A stretch of 64,000 bases of DNA. Source: Siphonobacter curvatus (GTDB lineage Bacteria; Bacteroidota; Bacteroidia; Cytophagales; Spirosomataceae). Made by a program: the position numbers and the translations under genes. Positions within the stretch are counted from its first letter, which is position 1, and every line of letters begins with the position of its first letter. This document shows, piece after piece, positions 54,518 through 63,919 of the stretch. The notes below the pieces were generated by a model. That model saw only the letters and a list, made by a program, of their open reading frames with translations. It was not told the DNA's origin and ran no database searches. The DNA lies in contig NZ_PTRA01000001.1 of NCBI RefSeq assembly GCF_002943425.1, positions 3,348,001 to 3,412,000 of the forward strand, read 5' to 3'.

Positions 54518-55785
54518 GCTGGCGTCAAATGTTTAGGAGTAACAATTTTAGTGGCCGTTCGGGAAACCAGCCAGAAAAAACAGGCTACGTTGAGTACCTG
54601 TAGCAGCCAGTCGAACAGATATACGGGATTGGTCAGCATACAAAACCGGGTATAATCCGGTTGCTTAATGTATACGTTTACAAAGGGCTGTACTACGGTG
54701 AGCCAGCTCAGTACTAACAAGATTATTAGGTGTTTGTTATTCCGCAGGTCAACAATATCGAAAACTACGGCCAGCAGATACGCAATCAGGTACGCTCCGG
54801 GAGCACTCGCCTGAAAGATCATCATGCAAGCAAACGTGGCGATAAACAAGGCGGGCAGGGTGTGCGTCAGCGGATTGACGCGACCCCGATACGCCAGGTA
54901 CGAAACCAGCAGCATGGTGGTGATTAGTCCCAGCCAGTTCACTAAGGTAGAGTTGCTTGTATCAATATGCACAAAAAGCTCGATGATCGGCCGGGTAATG
55001 GAAAACAGGTTCGGCGTCATCAACTGCTCGGTATGCTGGATGGGCATGAGGAATAAGTCGCCGATTCGCCAGTAGAGAAAAGCCAGAGCGGGTAATCCAA
55101 TGGCGGCCATGACCAACAGCATTTTGATGGGACGGCGTACGCTAATGAGTAGCGGGGGCAGAAAAAAGACGAAAGTCGCTTTAGTGGTCAGCAGAGCGAT
55201 GGCGAAAATAACGCCCAGTCCTACTTCGTAATCCTCTGGATTTTTTTTGACGTGCCGCCACATGAGCAGAGCTAAACCCCAAAACCAGACTTCTTCCTGA
55301 CCATCAATGAGGATGTACATAAACGACGCCGGTAACATCCAGTAAATCAGGCTGGCCTGTAAGGCATTCGTCTTTTCGGGCTTGTAGGTTCGGTACGTAC
55401 TCCACAAAATGAGCGTTTCCATCAAAACCATCAGCAGAACAATGGCTCGGGAATTATGCCAGAGCCAGAGCGGCAGACTGATGATGTAGGCAAACAAGGG
55501 AGCGTGATACGACCAGAAATCCCGGTACACAAATCCTCCGGCCTTTGCTCCTTCAGCTTTGTAAAAAAAGAAGGGGACGTCTCCACGAGGGACCTCGTTG
55601 AGCACGAGAAAAATCATGACCCAGGGTATCAAACGTAAGATGAGAAAACCCAGACTAAAGGCAAGGGTGTCGTTTTTTTGCTGCCATTGCTGAATGAGGG
55701 TTGCTTTCTTTACTGACCAGATGATTCCAGCAGTTAATCCTACGTTCAAAAGCAGCTTAATGTAAAAAACGGTAAGAATTGACAT
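54514..55785 (-). CDS. GT-C-like multispanning membrane protein (copy 1)
   Basis: 423 residues, paralogous to the next gene in the same operon. Shared pattern: PRGDVPFFFYKAEGAKAGGF and VYRDFWSYHAPLFAYIISLP in the first loop, then LLPASFMYILIDGQEEVW and ALLTTKATFVFFLPPLLISV. It has about 12 membrane helices. The stop codon overlaps the next start by 4 bases. A minus-strand promoter with -7 TACTTTTG at 55915 and a TTG 20 bases upstream lies 130 bases before the start. Likely a glycosyltransferase acting on an undecaprenyl-linked sugar, by fold pattern only. Confidence 0.72.
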   Translation of the reverse strand: MSILTVFYIKLLLNVGLTAGIIWSVKKATLIQQWQQKNDTLAFSLGFLILRLIPWVMIFLVLNEVPRGDVPFFFYKAEGAKAGGFVYRDFWSYHAPLFAYIISLPLWLWHNSRAIVLLMVLMETLILWSTYRTYKPEKTNALQASLIYWMLPASFMYILIDGQEEVWFWGLALLMWRHVKKNPEDYEVGLGVIFAIALLTTKATFVFFLPPLLISVRRPIKMLLVMAAIGLPALAFLYWRIGDLFLMPIQHTEQLMTPNLFSITRPIIELFVHIDTSNSTLVNWLGLITTMLLVSYLAYRGRVNPLTHTLPALFIATFACMMIFQASAPGAYLIAYLLAVVFDIVDLRNNKHLIILLVLSWLTVVQPFVNVYIKQPDYTRFCMLTNPVYLFDWLLQVLNVACFFWLVSRTATKIVTPKHLTPA

Positions 55786-56138
55786 TTATAGGGTAGTTCA
55801 TTCGGTGGGCTGAAGGTTCAAATCGCGGGATGATACCGTTCTGCTGGTTAAATCCTATAAGAGAAAAAAACGGGTTGTTTCAACACAGATACGTACGTTT
55901 TTTCTTCCGACCTGCAAAAGTATTTAATGTAATCGATTCGACCAACGCCTTCGGAAGATTAAGCGTTTCCCTATGGATAAATACTATCTTTTCTGAAAAA
56001 TACTTAACCCTTTTGGTATTAAAAAAGGACCGAAGCGAGCTTCGATCCTTTGTGTTGCTTCCAGCCTACCCTTGGCTAACGACCCAGAGCCGTAGGTTTG
56101 ATCTCTTTCATAACCATGGATTTCAGTCCATGGCCAAG
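55786..56138. promoter_or_regulatory. 353-bp gap with promoter of the GT-C operon and terminator of the RND operon
   Basis: Minus-strand promoter: -33 TTG (55943-55945), 20-base spacer, -7 TACTTTTG (55915-55922). The RND operon terminator lies at 56021-56051. No gene. Confidence 0.6.
56021..56051 (-). terminator. Terminator of the RND efflux operon
   Basis: On the minus strand AAAGGATCGAAGC pairs with GCTTCGGTCCTTT with one G-U wobble (56024-56051), followed by a run of U. Confidence 0.75.
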
Positions 56139-57449
56139 CTACTGTCCACCCAAAGCCTTCCACAAAGCCACGGCGTATACCAACCGTTGTCCCTGTAACT
56201 GAGCCAGTTGTCGTTCAGCATCCAGCGACGTACGTTGAGCATCGAGTACGTCAAGGTACGTCGTCAGACCTTTTCCATACACTTCCCGCACGAGTTGCTC
56301 GGTTTTACGAGCCGTTTCAATGACGCTTTGCTGATTGCCAATCTGGGTTTCCAGATCGCGGATGTTATCCAAAGCTACTTCGGCTTCGCGTTGGGCCGTC
56401 ACCACCCGCTGATCCACGGATGTACGGGCCGTTTGTATCTGCTGCTGGGCTAAATTGATGTTTTCCCGGTTTCGCCGACCTTCATAAATCGGAAAACTAG
56501 CCGTAGCTCCAACTGTGTAGGTATAGCTGGAGGGCAGCACCAGATCGCCAATCTTCCCACTGATCAAACCACCCGAACCACCCACGCTGACCCGAGGTTT
56601 AAGCGCTTTTCGGGCAATGTCCGCATTAATATCTGCTGCCGATACCTGTACATTCGACTGCTGAATGTCGGGACGGTTCTGTAGTAGATCCACTGTAATG
56701 TTGGCGTACGTTGGCGTTGGGTACTGGGGTAACGTAGCCGGCGGCAGGGTGAAAGTTCCCGCATCCTGACCCGTCAGAATGGCCAGTCCGTTTGTTAGCT
56801 CGTGCCGACTTCGTTGCAGAGCCGTACGCTGGGTTTGCAGGTTACCAATCTCGGTTTCGGCCCGACGGACGTCGATTTCACTGGTCAGGCCAATCCGGAA
56901 TCGTTCGCGAACCACCGCCAGTACGGAATCCCGGGCTGACAAGGTCCGCTCAAAAACCGTTTGTTCGGCGTCGTTGGAACGTACCAAAGCGTAAAGACGG
57001 GCAATTTCGGCGGCTACTGCCAAACGGGCAATCCGAACATCGGCCTCACTCAGTTGCGTCTGCACTTCGGATAGCCGCACGGTTTGCCGGATTCGTCCGA
57101 ATAAATCCAGTTCAAAACTGGCATCAATGGGAATCTGAAACGTCGTCAGTTGTACCCGTACCGCCCGCACGTTGGTGAACTGAACGGGCCGGTTGGGCGA
57201 AAGACTTTGCGTCTGAATGCCCGGATTGCCCCGGACTACGGGTCGTAGGTACGACTCGGCCACCCGTACGCGTACGCGAGCTTCCTCAACGCGACTCAGG
57301 GCATTTCGTATATCAGGATTGAAATTGAGTCCGGCTTCAATGAGTTTTTCCAGTTCCGGATCGGCAAAGGGTCGACTGGTGGGCGTCTGTGCCGTAACCA
57401 TACTGGTCACCAGCAAAAGCAACCCACTGATTTTCAATAAACAATTCAT
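56139..57449 (-). CDS. NodT-like outer-membrane efflux lipoprotein/TolC family protein
   Basis: 436 residues, N-terminal hydrophobic signal (CLLKISGLLLLVTSMVTAQ). TolC/NodT repeats: LEKLIEAGLNFNPDIRNALS, RVEEARVRVRVAESYLRPVV, LAVAAEIARLYALVRSNDAE, and in the second half REAEVALDNIRDLETQIGNQ, KGLTTYLDVLDAQRTSLDAE and QRLVYAVALWKALGGQ at the C-terminus, typical of RND outer-membrane factors. No Cys lipobox is seen, so it is not obviously a lipoprotein. Third gene of the RND operon. Confidence 0.93.
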   Translation of the reverse strand: MNCLLKISGLLLLVTSMVTAQTPTSRPFADPELEKLIEAGLNFNPDIRNALSRVEEARVRVRVAESYLRPVVRGNPGIQTQSLSPNRPVQFTNVRAVRVQLTTFQIPIDASFELDLFGRIRQTVRLSEVQTQLSEADVRIARLAVAAEIARLYALVRSNDAEQTVFERTLSARDSVLAVVRERFRIGLTSEIDVRRAETEIGNLQTQRTALQRSRHELTNGLAILTGQDAGTFTLPPATLPQYPTPTYANITVDLLQNRPDIQQSNVQVSAADINADIARKALKPRVSVGGSGGLISGKIGDLVLPSSYTYTVGATASFPIYEGRRNRENINLAQQQIQTARTSVDQRVVTAQREAEVALDNIRDLETQIGNQQSVIETARKTEQLVREVYGKGLTTYLDVLDAQRTSLDAERQLAQLQGQRLVYAVALWKALGGQ

Positions 57450-57487
57450 ACGTTCGGTAAAAACTTTGGGAAGTTGAGGCAGTTTTC

Positions 57488-57545
57488 AGTTTGCGGTTTT
57501 CAGTTGACAGGTGAGTATCCTACTGAAAACAGAAAACCGCAAACT
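57488..57545. repeat. Inverted repeat between outer-membrane and adaptor genes
   Basis: AGTTTGCGGTTTTC (57488-57501) is exactly complementary to 57532-57545. GTTTTCAGT and ACTGAAAAC are doubled around it. Confidence 0.6.
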
Positions 57546-57551
57546 AAAAAC

Positions 57552-58616
57552 TTATTTTACGCGTACCATGCCTCCTTCTTTGAGGCCGTCGGATGGGTTG
57601 GCTACCAGGCGTTCGTTACCCTGTAGTCCATCCAGTACTTCCAGACTCGTACCAAAATCGCGGCCAATCGTGATGGGCTGAAAATGCACCTGACCGTTGG
57701 AAGAAACAATGACTACCCGGGAGCCTTCGGGCGTAACCAGCAGCGTGTTGGCTGGAATCCGTACGGGGGGATTGATCGCCCGAACGTCCAGCGTTACCTG
57801 ACCGTACAAACCAGCAACTAATTCACCAGAGCGATTGGGAATGGCTACTTCCGTCAGCAACGTACGCGAGGCCGAACGAAGCGTACCCGAGGTACGCACC
57901 ACTTTCCCCGTGAAGCTTTTACCCAGTTCGGGAACCTTCACCGTAGCGGGTAATCCGATTTTTACGAGCTGATAATAGGTCTGCGGTACGTCGATGTATA
58001 CTCGCAGGGTATCCAGTTGAGATACCGTAAATAGGGGAATATTGCCTGTATTAATCAACGCTCCTACGTCCGCATTCCGGGCCGTTATAATCCCATTGAA
58101 AGGAGCCCGTACCTGTTGCAGACTCTTCAAGGCTTCGAGCCGACGCAACGCCGCCCGGCCTACTTCGTATCCTGCCTGACGCGTATCTACATCCTGTTGC
58201 GAAACGGCTCCGGGAAGCGTCACGCTTTTCACCCGATCCAGATTCACCTGAGCCAGTTTCATATCCGCCTGTGCTTTTAGAATATCCTGATCCAATTCAG
58301 GAGCTTCAATCGTGGCCAGCAAGCTGCCCCGATTTACTTTCGATCCAATATCGACCAGACGTTGCCGCAAAAAACCCTGCGTACGAGCGTATACCTGCGT
58401 TTCGCGGTACGGCATGATTTGTCCAGGCAAGGTCAGTCCCGTCGTATCGGTGGTACGTTTTGCAATGACGACGTTCACCAGCGGCAGACGATTTTTGGCA
58501 GCGTCGCTTTCGGCGTGCAGTTCCTGTTGATTTCTGATTCGGGGTAATACGCCTACGAAGAAGAATAAAGCCAATAATCCCACCGGAATCAGCCATATCC
58601 AGAGATTTCTCTTCAT
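57552..58616 (-). CDS. RND efflux periplasmic adaptor subunit
   Basis: 354 residues. N-terminal membrane anchor (LWIWLIPVGLLALFFFVGVL, residues 4-23). Then a coiled-coil hairpin (TIEAPELDQDILKAQADMKL, QVNLDRVKSVTLPGAVSQQD), lipoyl halves (YARTQGFLRQRLVDIGSKVN, VRAPFNGIITARNADVGALI), a beta-barrel and a C-terminal membrane-proximal domain (VANPSDGLKEGGMVRVK). The family is the AcrA/MexA type. Lies between the permease and outer-membrane genes, both separated by word-repeat inverted repeats. Confidence 0.94.
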   Translation of the reverse strand: MKRNLWIWLIPVGLLALFFFVGVLPRIRNQQELHAESDAAKNRLPLVNVVIAKRTTDTTGLTLPGQIMPYRETQVYARTQGFLRQRLVDIGSKVNRGSLLATIEAPELDQDILKAQADMKLAQVNLDRVKSVTLPGAVSQQDVDTRQAGYEVGRAALRRLEALKSLQQVRAPFNGIITARNADVGALINTGNIPLFTVSQLDTLRVYIDVPQTYYQLVKIGLPATVKVPELGKSFTGKVVRTSGTLRSASRTLLTEVAIPNRSGELVAGLYGQVTLDVRAINPPVRIPANTLLVTPEGSRVVIVSSNGQVHFQPITIGRDFGTSLEVLDGLQGNERLVANPSDGLKEGGMVRVK

Positions 58617-58636
58617 GATCTATATACTAGTTTTCT

Positions 58637-58731
58637 GTTTACAGTTTTCTGTTTTCAATGGGTAGATTTCATGATTTACCGTTTCTGTTTAAAAAATTTG
58701 TTGCTCTCGCAGGTAACAGAGAACGGTAAAC
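58637..58731. repeat. Inverted repeat between adaptor and permease genes
   Basis: GTTTACAGTTTTCTGTT (58637-58653) pairs with 58715-58731 at 15 of 17 positions. The word AGTTTTCTGTTT is doubled in the left arm (58629-58656). Confidence 0.55.
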
Positions 58732-58748
58732 TGAAAACTGCCCACTCA

Positions 58749-61700
58749 TCAAACTTCCATCTCAGCCAGTTCCTTCTCTTCGGCCATTTCGGCTTCGGTG
58801 CGGTTTTTCGCCAGATAGCTAAATACGACGGGTACGAAAAGCAGCGTCGTAAAGGTGGCCAGTAACAACCCGCCAATCACGGCCCGTCCCAGCGGAGCGT
58901 TCTGCTCACCGCCCTCGCCCAGTCCTAAAGACATCGGCAACATCCCGATAATCATCGCTAGGGCCGTCATCAAAATCGGACGTAAACGCGTACGGCCCGC
59001 TTCCAGAGCTGACTCATATGGACTCATGTGCAGATCAAACACCTGCTCCTGAGCGAAGCTTACCAGCAGAATGGAGTTGGCCGTAGCTACCCCCACACTC
59101 ATGATCGCCCCCATCAACGAAGGAATACTGAAGGTGGTCTGGCTCAAAAACAGCAGCCATACTACCCCGCACATCGCTCCGGGAAGAGCCGTAATAATGA
59201 TGAAGGGATATAAAAAAGACTGGAAGTTGACCACCATCAGCATGTACACCAGAATGGCCGCGAATAATAAACCAATACCCAACCGCGTAAAGGCTGAATT
59301 CATACTTTCCACCTGACCGCGTACTTCAATTTTATTTCCCGGCTTGAGTTGTTGCTGGTATTCCTTGATGATCTCGGAAAGCTTTCCGGAAACACTTCCC
59401 AGATCCGTCCGTTCTACCGAGGCGTACACATCAAACATGGGTTGCGTATTCATCCGGTTCACCACCATCGGCGTTACACGGCGTTCAACCTTAGCGACGT
59501 TGGCCAGGGACTGGGGCGTTAGTTCACCAGTTTGCGTCACCAAAGGCGTTTGCAGGAGTTTATCCAGCGTATTGAGTTTGTAGGGCGGCGTCTGTACGGC
59601 CACCAGATACGGGAAGCCCGTAACCGGGTCCGGCCAGAAGTTCGGGTTTACCTGCGTGGTACCACTCATGGAAATCATCATGTTGTTGGCCACTTTGGTT
59701 TCATTGAGCCCCAGCTGATTTGCCCGTTCGCGGTCAATGTTCACGAATAATTCAGGCGAATTCATGACCTGGTGCAGGTGAACGTCCACCGTTCCGGGAA
59801 TCTGAGCCACTTTGTTACGAATTTCCTGGGCAATGCGTAAGTTGTTTTTCCGGTCAAAACCCGTCACCTGAATATCAATGGGGGACGTCAGACCAAAGTT
59901 CAAAATCTGCGTTACGATATCCGCCGGCTGAAAGAAGAAGGTCACCTGCGGCAGAGCCTCGGCCAGCTTGGCCCGAATTTCCCGCATGTATTCTTCCGTC
60001 GGACGACTTTTCTCTTTTTTAAGAGCCACCAGCAATTCCGCATCGGCGGAGCCCAGCGATGAGTTATCCTGGAATACAAAGTTGTACCCTTCACTCGTCA
60101 GACCGATGTTGGCAATAACCGTTTCAATTTCATTGGCCGGAATGATCTGCCGGATGACTGCCTCAGCCTGACCCGCCGTACGTTCCGTAGCTTCCAATCG
60201 GGAACCCGCCGGGGCCCGCATGTGCAGCCTGAACTGGCCGGCATCGACGCTGGGGAAAAAGTCACGTCCCACGAAAGGCACCATCACCGCCGTAATCATC
60301 ACGACAATCAGGAATACCCCCAGTACCGTTTTTCGGTGACCCAGATTCCACTGTAGTACCCGCAGATAGCGTCCTTGAAAACGGTCAAAGCCCCGGTTGA
60401 AGCTTTGATAAATACGAGCAAAGGGATTAGGTTTTTTGGCCTGACCATTCAAATGTCCCTCCTGATGATGCGGCTCGGATTTGAGCAACAAGTCAGCCAG
60501 CGTAGGCACTAGGGTACGCGAAAGGATATACGAAGCAATCATGGCGAATACTACCGCCAAAGCCAGCGGACCGAACAAAAAGCGGGCCGGACCTTCCAAA
60601 AAGAGTACCGATACGAACACGATACAGATCGTCAGCGTAGCCACCAGCGTCGGCGTGGCAATCTGGTGTGCCCCCACCATAATCGCCCTTCGCAGGGGCA
60701 GACCTAACTCTTCATTTCGGTGAATGTTCTCAATCGTTACCGTCGCGTCATCCACCAGAATACCAATGGCCAGAGCCAAACCGCCTAGCGTGTTGATATT
60801 GAGCGTTTCGCCCATCAGATACAGAACAGCTAGCGAACTCAGAATCGAGAGTGGAATGGAAATAGCAACAATGAGCGTACTCCGCCAGCTACCCAGGAAG
60901 AGCAGAATCATGGCGGCCGTCAGCAAGGCCGCAATCAGACCTTCCACGACTACTCCGTGAATCGAGGCTCGTACGAACACGGATTGGTCAAAAAGTTCAG
61001 TAATCTTCAGCGACGCCGGAGCGGCTCCGCGAACCGCCGGAAGTACTTCATTGCGGATTTTATCGACGACTTCGGTCGTTGAGGCATTCCCGGTTTTTAC
61101 AATATTGAGCAATACCCCCCGTCGGCCGTCCTGTTTGACTACATTGGTTTGTACAATCGAACCATCGTGGACGTTAGCCACATCGCGTAAGTGCAGGACC
61201 ACGCCGCCGGGTAGCGTTTTCACCGGAATATCATTCAACGCAATGATGGCGTCGGGCTTGGTGTTCAGGCGTACGTTATATTCTCTCTCCTCCAGCCGCA
61301 GCTGACCACTCGGCAGGGTCAGGTTTTGAGCGGATACGGCATTGACTACATCTTCGGGTGATACGCCGCGAGCGGTAAGGAGTTCAGGGTCAAGATCCAC
61401 CATCACCTGACGGGCTTTCCCCCCGAACGGTTGCGACAGACGGCTCCCCTGTACGGTCGAAATCATGGGCCGTATCCGGGTCGTAATGTAGTCGGTGATT
61501 TGGGATTCCGTCAGACTGTCCGAGGATATACTCAGCTGCAGAATGGGAACGTCCGTAGCGTTGTACCGCACAATAATCGGCGGTTGTGTTCCGGGCGGCA
61601 TCCGTACCCGAATCGTCTGCGAAATGGCCGTAATGGAAGCCAGGGCCTCCTCAATTTTCACCGTGGGCTGAAAGAAGATTTTCAGTACGGCCACCCCATT

Positions 61701-61958
61701 GTAGGTCTGGGATTCCACCCGCTGGATGTCGGAGGCGTTATTGATGACCGACGTTTCGGAAAAGTTGGTAATCATCTTTTCCATTTCGTCCGTCGAAAGT
61801 CCCCGGTACGACCAGATTACGGAAATAACCGGAATGTTGATACGGGGAAAAATGTCGGTGGGCATCTGACGAATGGATACCACACCCATAATCAGGATCA
61901 GCAGAGCCAGCACCGCAATGGTATACTTCCGCTGTAAAGCTAATCGAACAATCCACAT
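58749..61958 (-). CDS. RND efflux permease (AcrB/CzcA-like superfamily)
   Basis: 1069 residues with the duplicated RND topology: first helix ALQRKYTIAVLALLILIMGV, periplasmic loop with SIRQMPTDIFPRINIPVISV, then six helices around IFVSVLFLEGPARFLFG with GGLALAIGILVDDATVTIEN containing the ID-D proton-relay residues, and the second half starting near 540. A pattern PALADLLL-type end FVPVVFSYLAKNRTEAEMAE marks the C-terminus. The HAE1/HME choice is not certain; the lack of CzcA-type metal residues favours organic substrates. First gene of an operon with adaptor and outer-membrane factor downstream. Confidence 0.93.
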   Translation of the reverse strand: MWIVRLALQRKYTIAVLALLILIMGVVSIRQMPTDIFPRINIPVISVIWSYRGLSTDEMEKMITNFSETSVINNASDIQRVESQTYNGVAVLKIFFQPTVKIEEALASITAISQTIRVRMPPGTQPPIIVRYNATDVPILQLSISSDSLTESQITDYITTRIRPMISTVQGSRLSQPFGGKARQVMVDLDPELLTARGVSPEDVVNAVSAQNLTLPSGQLRLEEREYNVRLNTKPDAIIALNDIPVKTLPGGVVLHLRDVANVHDGSIVQTNVVKQDGRRGVLLNIVKTGNASTTEVVDKIRNEVLPAVRGAAPASLKITELFDQSVFVRASIHGVVVEGLIAALLTAAMILLFLGSWRSTLIVAISIPLSILSSLAVLYLMGETLNINTLGGLALAIGILVDDATVTIENIHRNEELGLPLRRAIMVGAHQIATPTLVATLTICIVFVSVLFLEGPARFLFGPLALAVVFAMIASYILSRTLVPTLADLLLKSEPHHQEGHLNGQAKKPNPFARIYQSFNRGFDRFQGRYLRVLQWNLGHRKTVLGVFLIVVMITAVMVPFVGRDFFPSVDAGQFRLHMRAPAGSRLEATERTAGQAEAVIRQIIPANEIETVIANIGLTSEGYNFVFQDNSSLGSADAELLVALKKEKSRPTEEYMREIRAKLAEALPQVTFFFQPADIVTQILNFGLTSPIDIQVTGFDRKNNLRIAQEIRNKVAQIPGTVDVHLHQVMNSPELFVNIDRERANQLGLNETKVANNMMISMSGTTQVNPNFWPDPVTGFPYLVAVQTPPYKLNTLDKLLQTPLVTQTGELTPQSLANVAKVERRVTPMVVNRMNTQPMFDVYASVERTDLGSVSGKLSEIIKEYQQQLKPGNKIEVRGQVESMNSAFTRLGIGLLFAAILVYMLMVVNFQSFLYPFIIITALPGAMCGVVWLLFLSQTTFSIPSLMGAIMSVGVATANSILLVSFAQEQVFDLHMSPYESALEAGRTRLRPILMTALAMIIGMLPMSLGLGEGGEQNAPLGRAVIGGLLLATFTTLLFVPVVFSYLAKNRTEAEMAEEKELAEMEV

Positions 61959-62773
61959 AACAAGAGGGGGTAGTGTCTAACACTCAATCAATTAAAGCTC
62001 TTTGTAAGTGCGTCTTACAGTCGATCACTGGAGACCATACACGCCAGGGGCAAGCAATGGAGAATCGTTCTGTTGGTTTATTTTCCGCATTTCCCGGATT
62101 AATCTAAATTACAGAACTAATCTAGCTCCCTACTCCTCTGGGCTAATTTCGCCAGTACCGGTAAAGTTCTGAAAGATCAGAGGCAGATTTTAAAAATATT
62201 TGGCAAAGGGTGGCGAATGCCATTCGGATTTTGCACAAATCTGGATGAGAACAAAACTATTCATAGCAACTGGGAAGAAATGACGTATGTATTAAATAAG
62301 TACAAATCTCAGAAAAGGGCTGGCGGAATACTTTGACCTAAATCAAACAATTAAAATTAAAGCTTATTTTAATGTAACGATCGCTAAAATCGACTTACTG
62401 TTCAATTCTAAAGACATTTTGGGACGATCTTCCGCTAGTACCCTTTGCTACGGCAAAGGTCCTTCTTGCTAGTGGGTGACTTCATATCCATACGAAAGAT
62501 TTTTGTATGAAAACGAAAGATACGTTGCTTACCAAGCTTCTGAAGGTCGATTGGAAGGGATAAATCATCGTTTAAAGGCTATACAGGCGATCTTTTGCTG
62601 CCGGGCCCTCCCAGGCCTATCCGTCGAAAGCACGGTTTAGACTTTAACCAACGTAGCTCCCAAGCCACAAAAGTTTATTGCCGAAACGCTTGTAGCCTGA
62701 AATGGTACAGATATTTTTGCCTCTGAGCTGCACCTAAGCAGTGTTTCAGATCCTTAAGAAACCATTTTCAACC
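61959..62773. other. 815-bp gap between the RND operon and the superoxide dismutase gene
   Basis: Divergent genes flank it and no ORF or RNA gene with recognisable features was found. On the plus side it ends with the sod promoter (62712-62719). On the minus side the only exact -7 box is TAGTTTTG at 62252-62259, about 290 bases upstream of the permease start and without a good -33. A CCCTTTGC / GCAAAGGT stem lies near 62443-62462. Confidence 0.45.
62712..62719 (+). promoter_or_regulatory. -7 promoter box TATTTTTG for the superoxide dismutase gene
   Basis: Exact TAnnTTTG with a TTG 19 bases upstream; the predicted leader is about 48 bases. Confidence 0.7.
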
Positions 62774-63445
62774 ATGAAATTTAAATCCCTTTTGGTAGCC
62801 GGCCTGCTGGCTTCGGCTTTTCAGGTTTCGGCACAGTTTACTCAAGCTCCCCTGCCCTACGCCTTCGACGCTTTAGAACCTAGCATCGACAAGCAAACGA
62901 TGGAAATTCACTACGGCAAACACCACAAAGCGTACGTTGATAATCTAAACAAAGCCGTAGAAGGCAAACCCGAAGCTTCACAGACCATTTTTCAGGTAGT
63001 GAAGAAAATTGATAAAAACACAGCTCCGGCCATTCGGAACAACGCCGGTGGTCACTGGAACCACACCTTTTTCTGGAATACAATTGGCCCCAAACGCGGT
63101 GGCAAACCTTCCGGTGAATTAGCAGAAGCGATTAATAAATCATTTGGCACCTACGATAAATTCGTTGAGGAGTTCAATAAAGCGGCTACTACTCGGTTTG
63201 GTTCAGGCTGGGCTTGGCTGATCGTAACGCCGGATAAAAAACTGGCCGTTGTCTCAACGCCTAACCAAGACAACCCCTTGATGGCCCTGGCTGAAACGCC
63301 CGGTACACCGGTAATTGGTCTGGACGTATGGGAGCACGCCTACTACCTCAAATATCAGAACAAACGTCCCGATTATATCAAAGCGTACTGGGACGTGGTA
63401 AACTGGGAAGCAGCAGCTAAAAATTACGCTGACGCGGTGAAATAA
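62774..63445 (+). CDS. Exported Fe/Mn superoxide dismutase
   Basis: 223 residues from the ATG at 62774 with a signal peptide ([20 protein letters not shown]), unusual for Fe/Mn SOD, which is normally cytosolic; mature start [19 protein letters not shown]. Metal ligands: His in [13 protein letters not shown] (near 46), His in [13 protein letters not shown] (near 95), and Asp and His in [14 protein letters not shown] (near 189 and 193). The [10 protein letters not shown] and DVWEHAYY signatures are complete. Fe or Mn cannot be decided from these. It removes superoxide in the periplasm or outside. Confidence 0.93.
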   Translation: MKFKSLLVAGLLASAFQVSAQFTQAPLPYAFDALEPSIDKQTMEIHYGKHHKAYVDNLNKAVEGKPEASQTIFQVVKKIDKNTAPAIRNNAGGHWNHTFFWNTIGPKRGGKPSGELAEAINKSFGTYDKFVEEFNKAATTRFGSGWAWLIVTPDKKLAVVSTPNQDNPLMALAETPGTPVIGLDVWEHAYYLKYQNKRPDYIKAYWDVVNWEAAAKNYADAVK

Positions 63446-63461
63446 GCTCTTTCAAGTCACT

Positions 63462-63500
63462 AAAAAGGATGGTTTCGTCAGTACGGAGCCATCCTTTTTT
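63462..63500 (+). terminator. Terminator after the superoxide dismutase gene
   Basis: AAAAAGGATGG (63462-63472) pairs with CCATCCTTTTT (63489-63499), followed by more T. Confidence 0.88.
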
Positions 63501-63630
63501 GTTGAATTTGCCTGCTCAACCTCGCTTTGGTACGGTAATCAGGACCTGCTTCCGATGGTGGAAAGCTTTTTTCGGGTGACCGCAGAAATGCTTCCCTTTG
63601 TAAGGTCATTCTCGTAAAAGCCCTATTCCT

Positions 63631-63852
63631 ATGTTTAATCTCATTTCCATCCTTCTCGGCATCGTAGCCTTTGTCATTGCTTTGGCAGGACTCATTCCAT
63701 TCATTGGTATTGTCAATTGGGTCGCCCTTCCCGTTGCGTTTATCGGCTTGGGCTTTGGAGCCTTTTCGGAAAGTAAAACGGGTCGTAATCTTAACATCTT
63801 CGTACTCATTGTAGCCATCCTCCGGCTCATGCTGGGTGGAGGCATCCTGTAA
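63631..63852 (+). CDS. Small hydrophobic membrane protein
   Basis: 73 residues, almost entirely hydrophobic: LISILLGIVAFVIALAGLIP (4-23), VNWVALPVAFIGLGFGAF (29-46) and LNIFVLIVAILRLMLGGGI (near 54-72), with SESKTGR between. It fits a two- to three-helix membrane protein. No family recognised and no function proposed. The start ATG has a one-mismatch -7 box TCCCTTTG about 30 bases upstream (63593-63600). Confidence 0.65.
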   Translation: MFNLISILLGIVAFVIALAGLIPFIGIVNWVALPVAFIGLGFGAFSESKTGRNLNIFVLIVAILRLMLGGGIL

Positions 63853-63859
63853 GGCAATA

Positions 63860-63896
63860 TAAAAAAGACCTCCCATCGCTGGGAGGTCTTCTGCAA
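63860..63896 (-). terminator. Intrinsic terminator of the gene that enters from the right edge
   Basis: On the minus strand AAGACCTCCCA pairs with TGGGAGGTCTT (63865-63890), followed by a U-run. It lies about 30 bases beyond the stop codon at 63920-63922. Confidence 0.85.
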
Positions 63897-63919
63897 ACAG
63901 GTACACTACGCAATAAACA

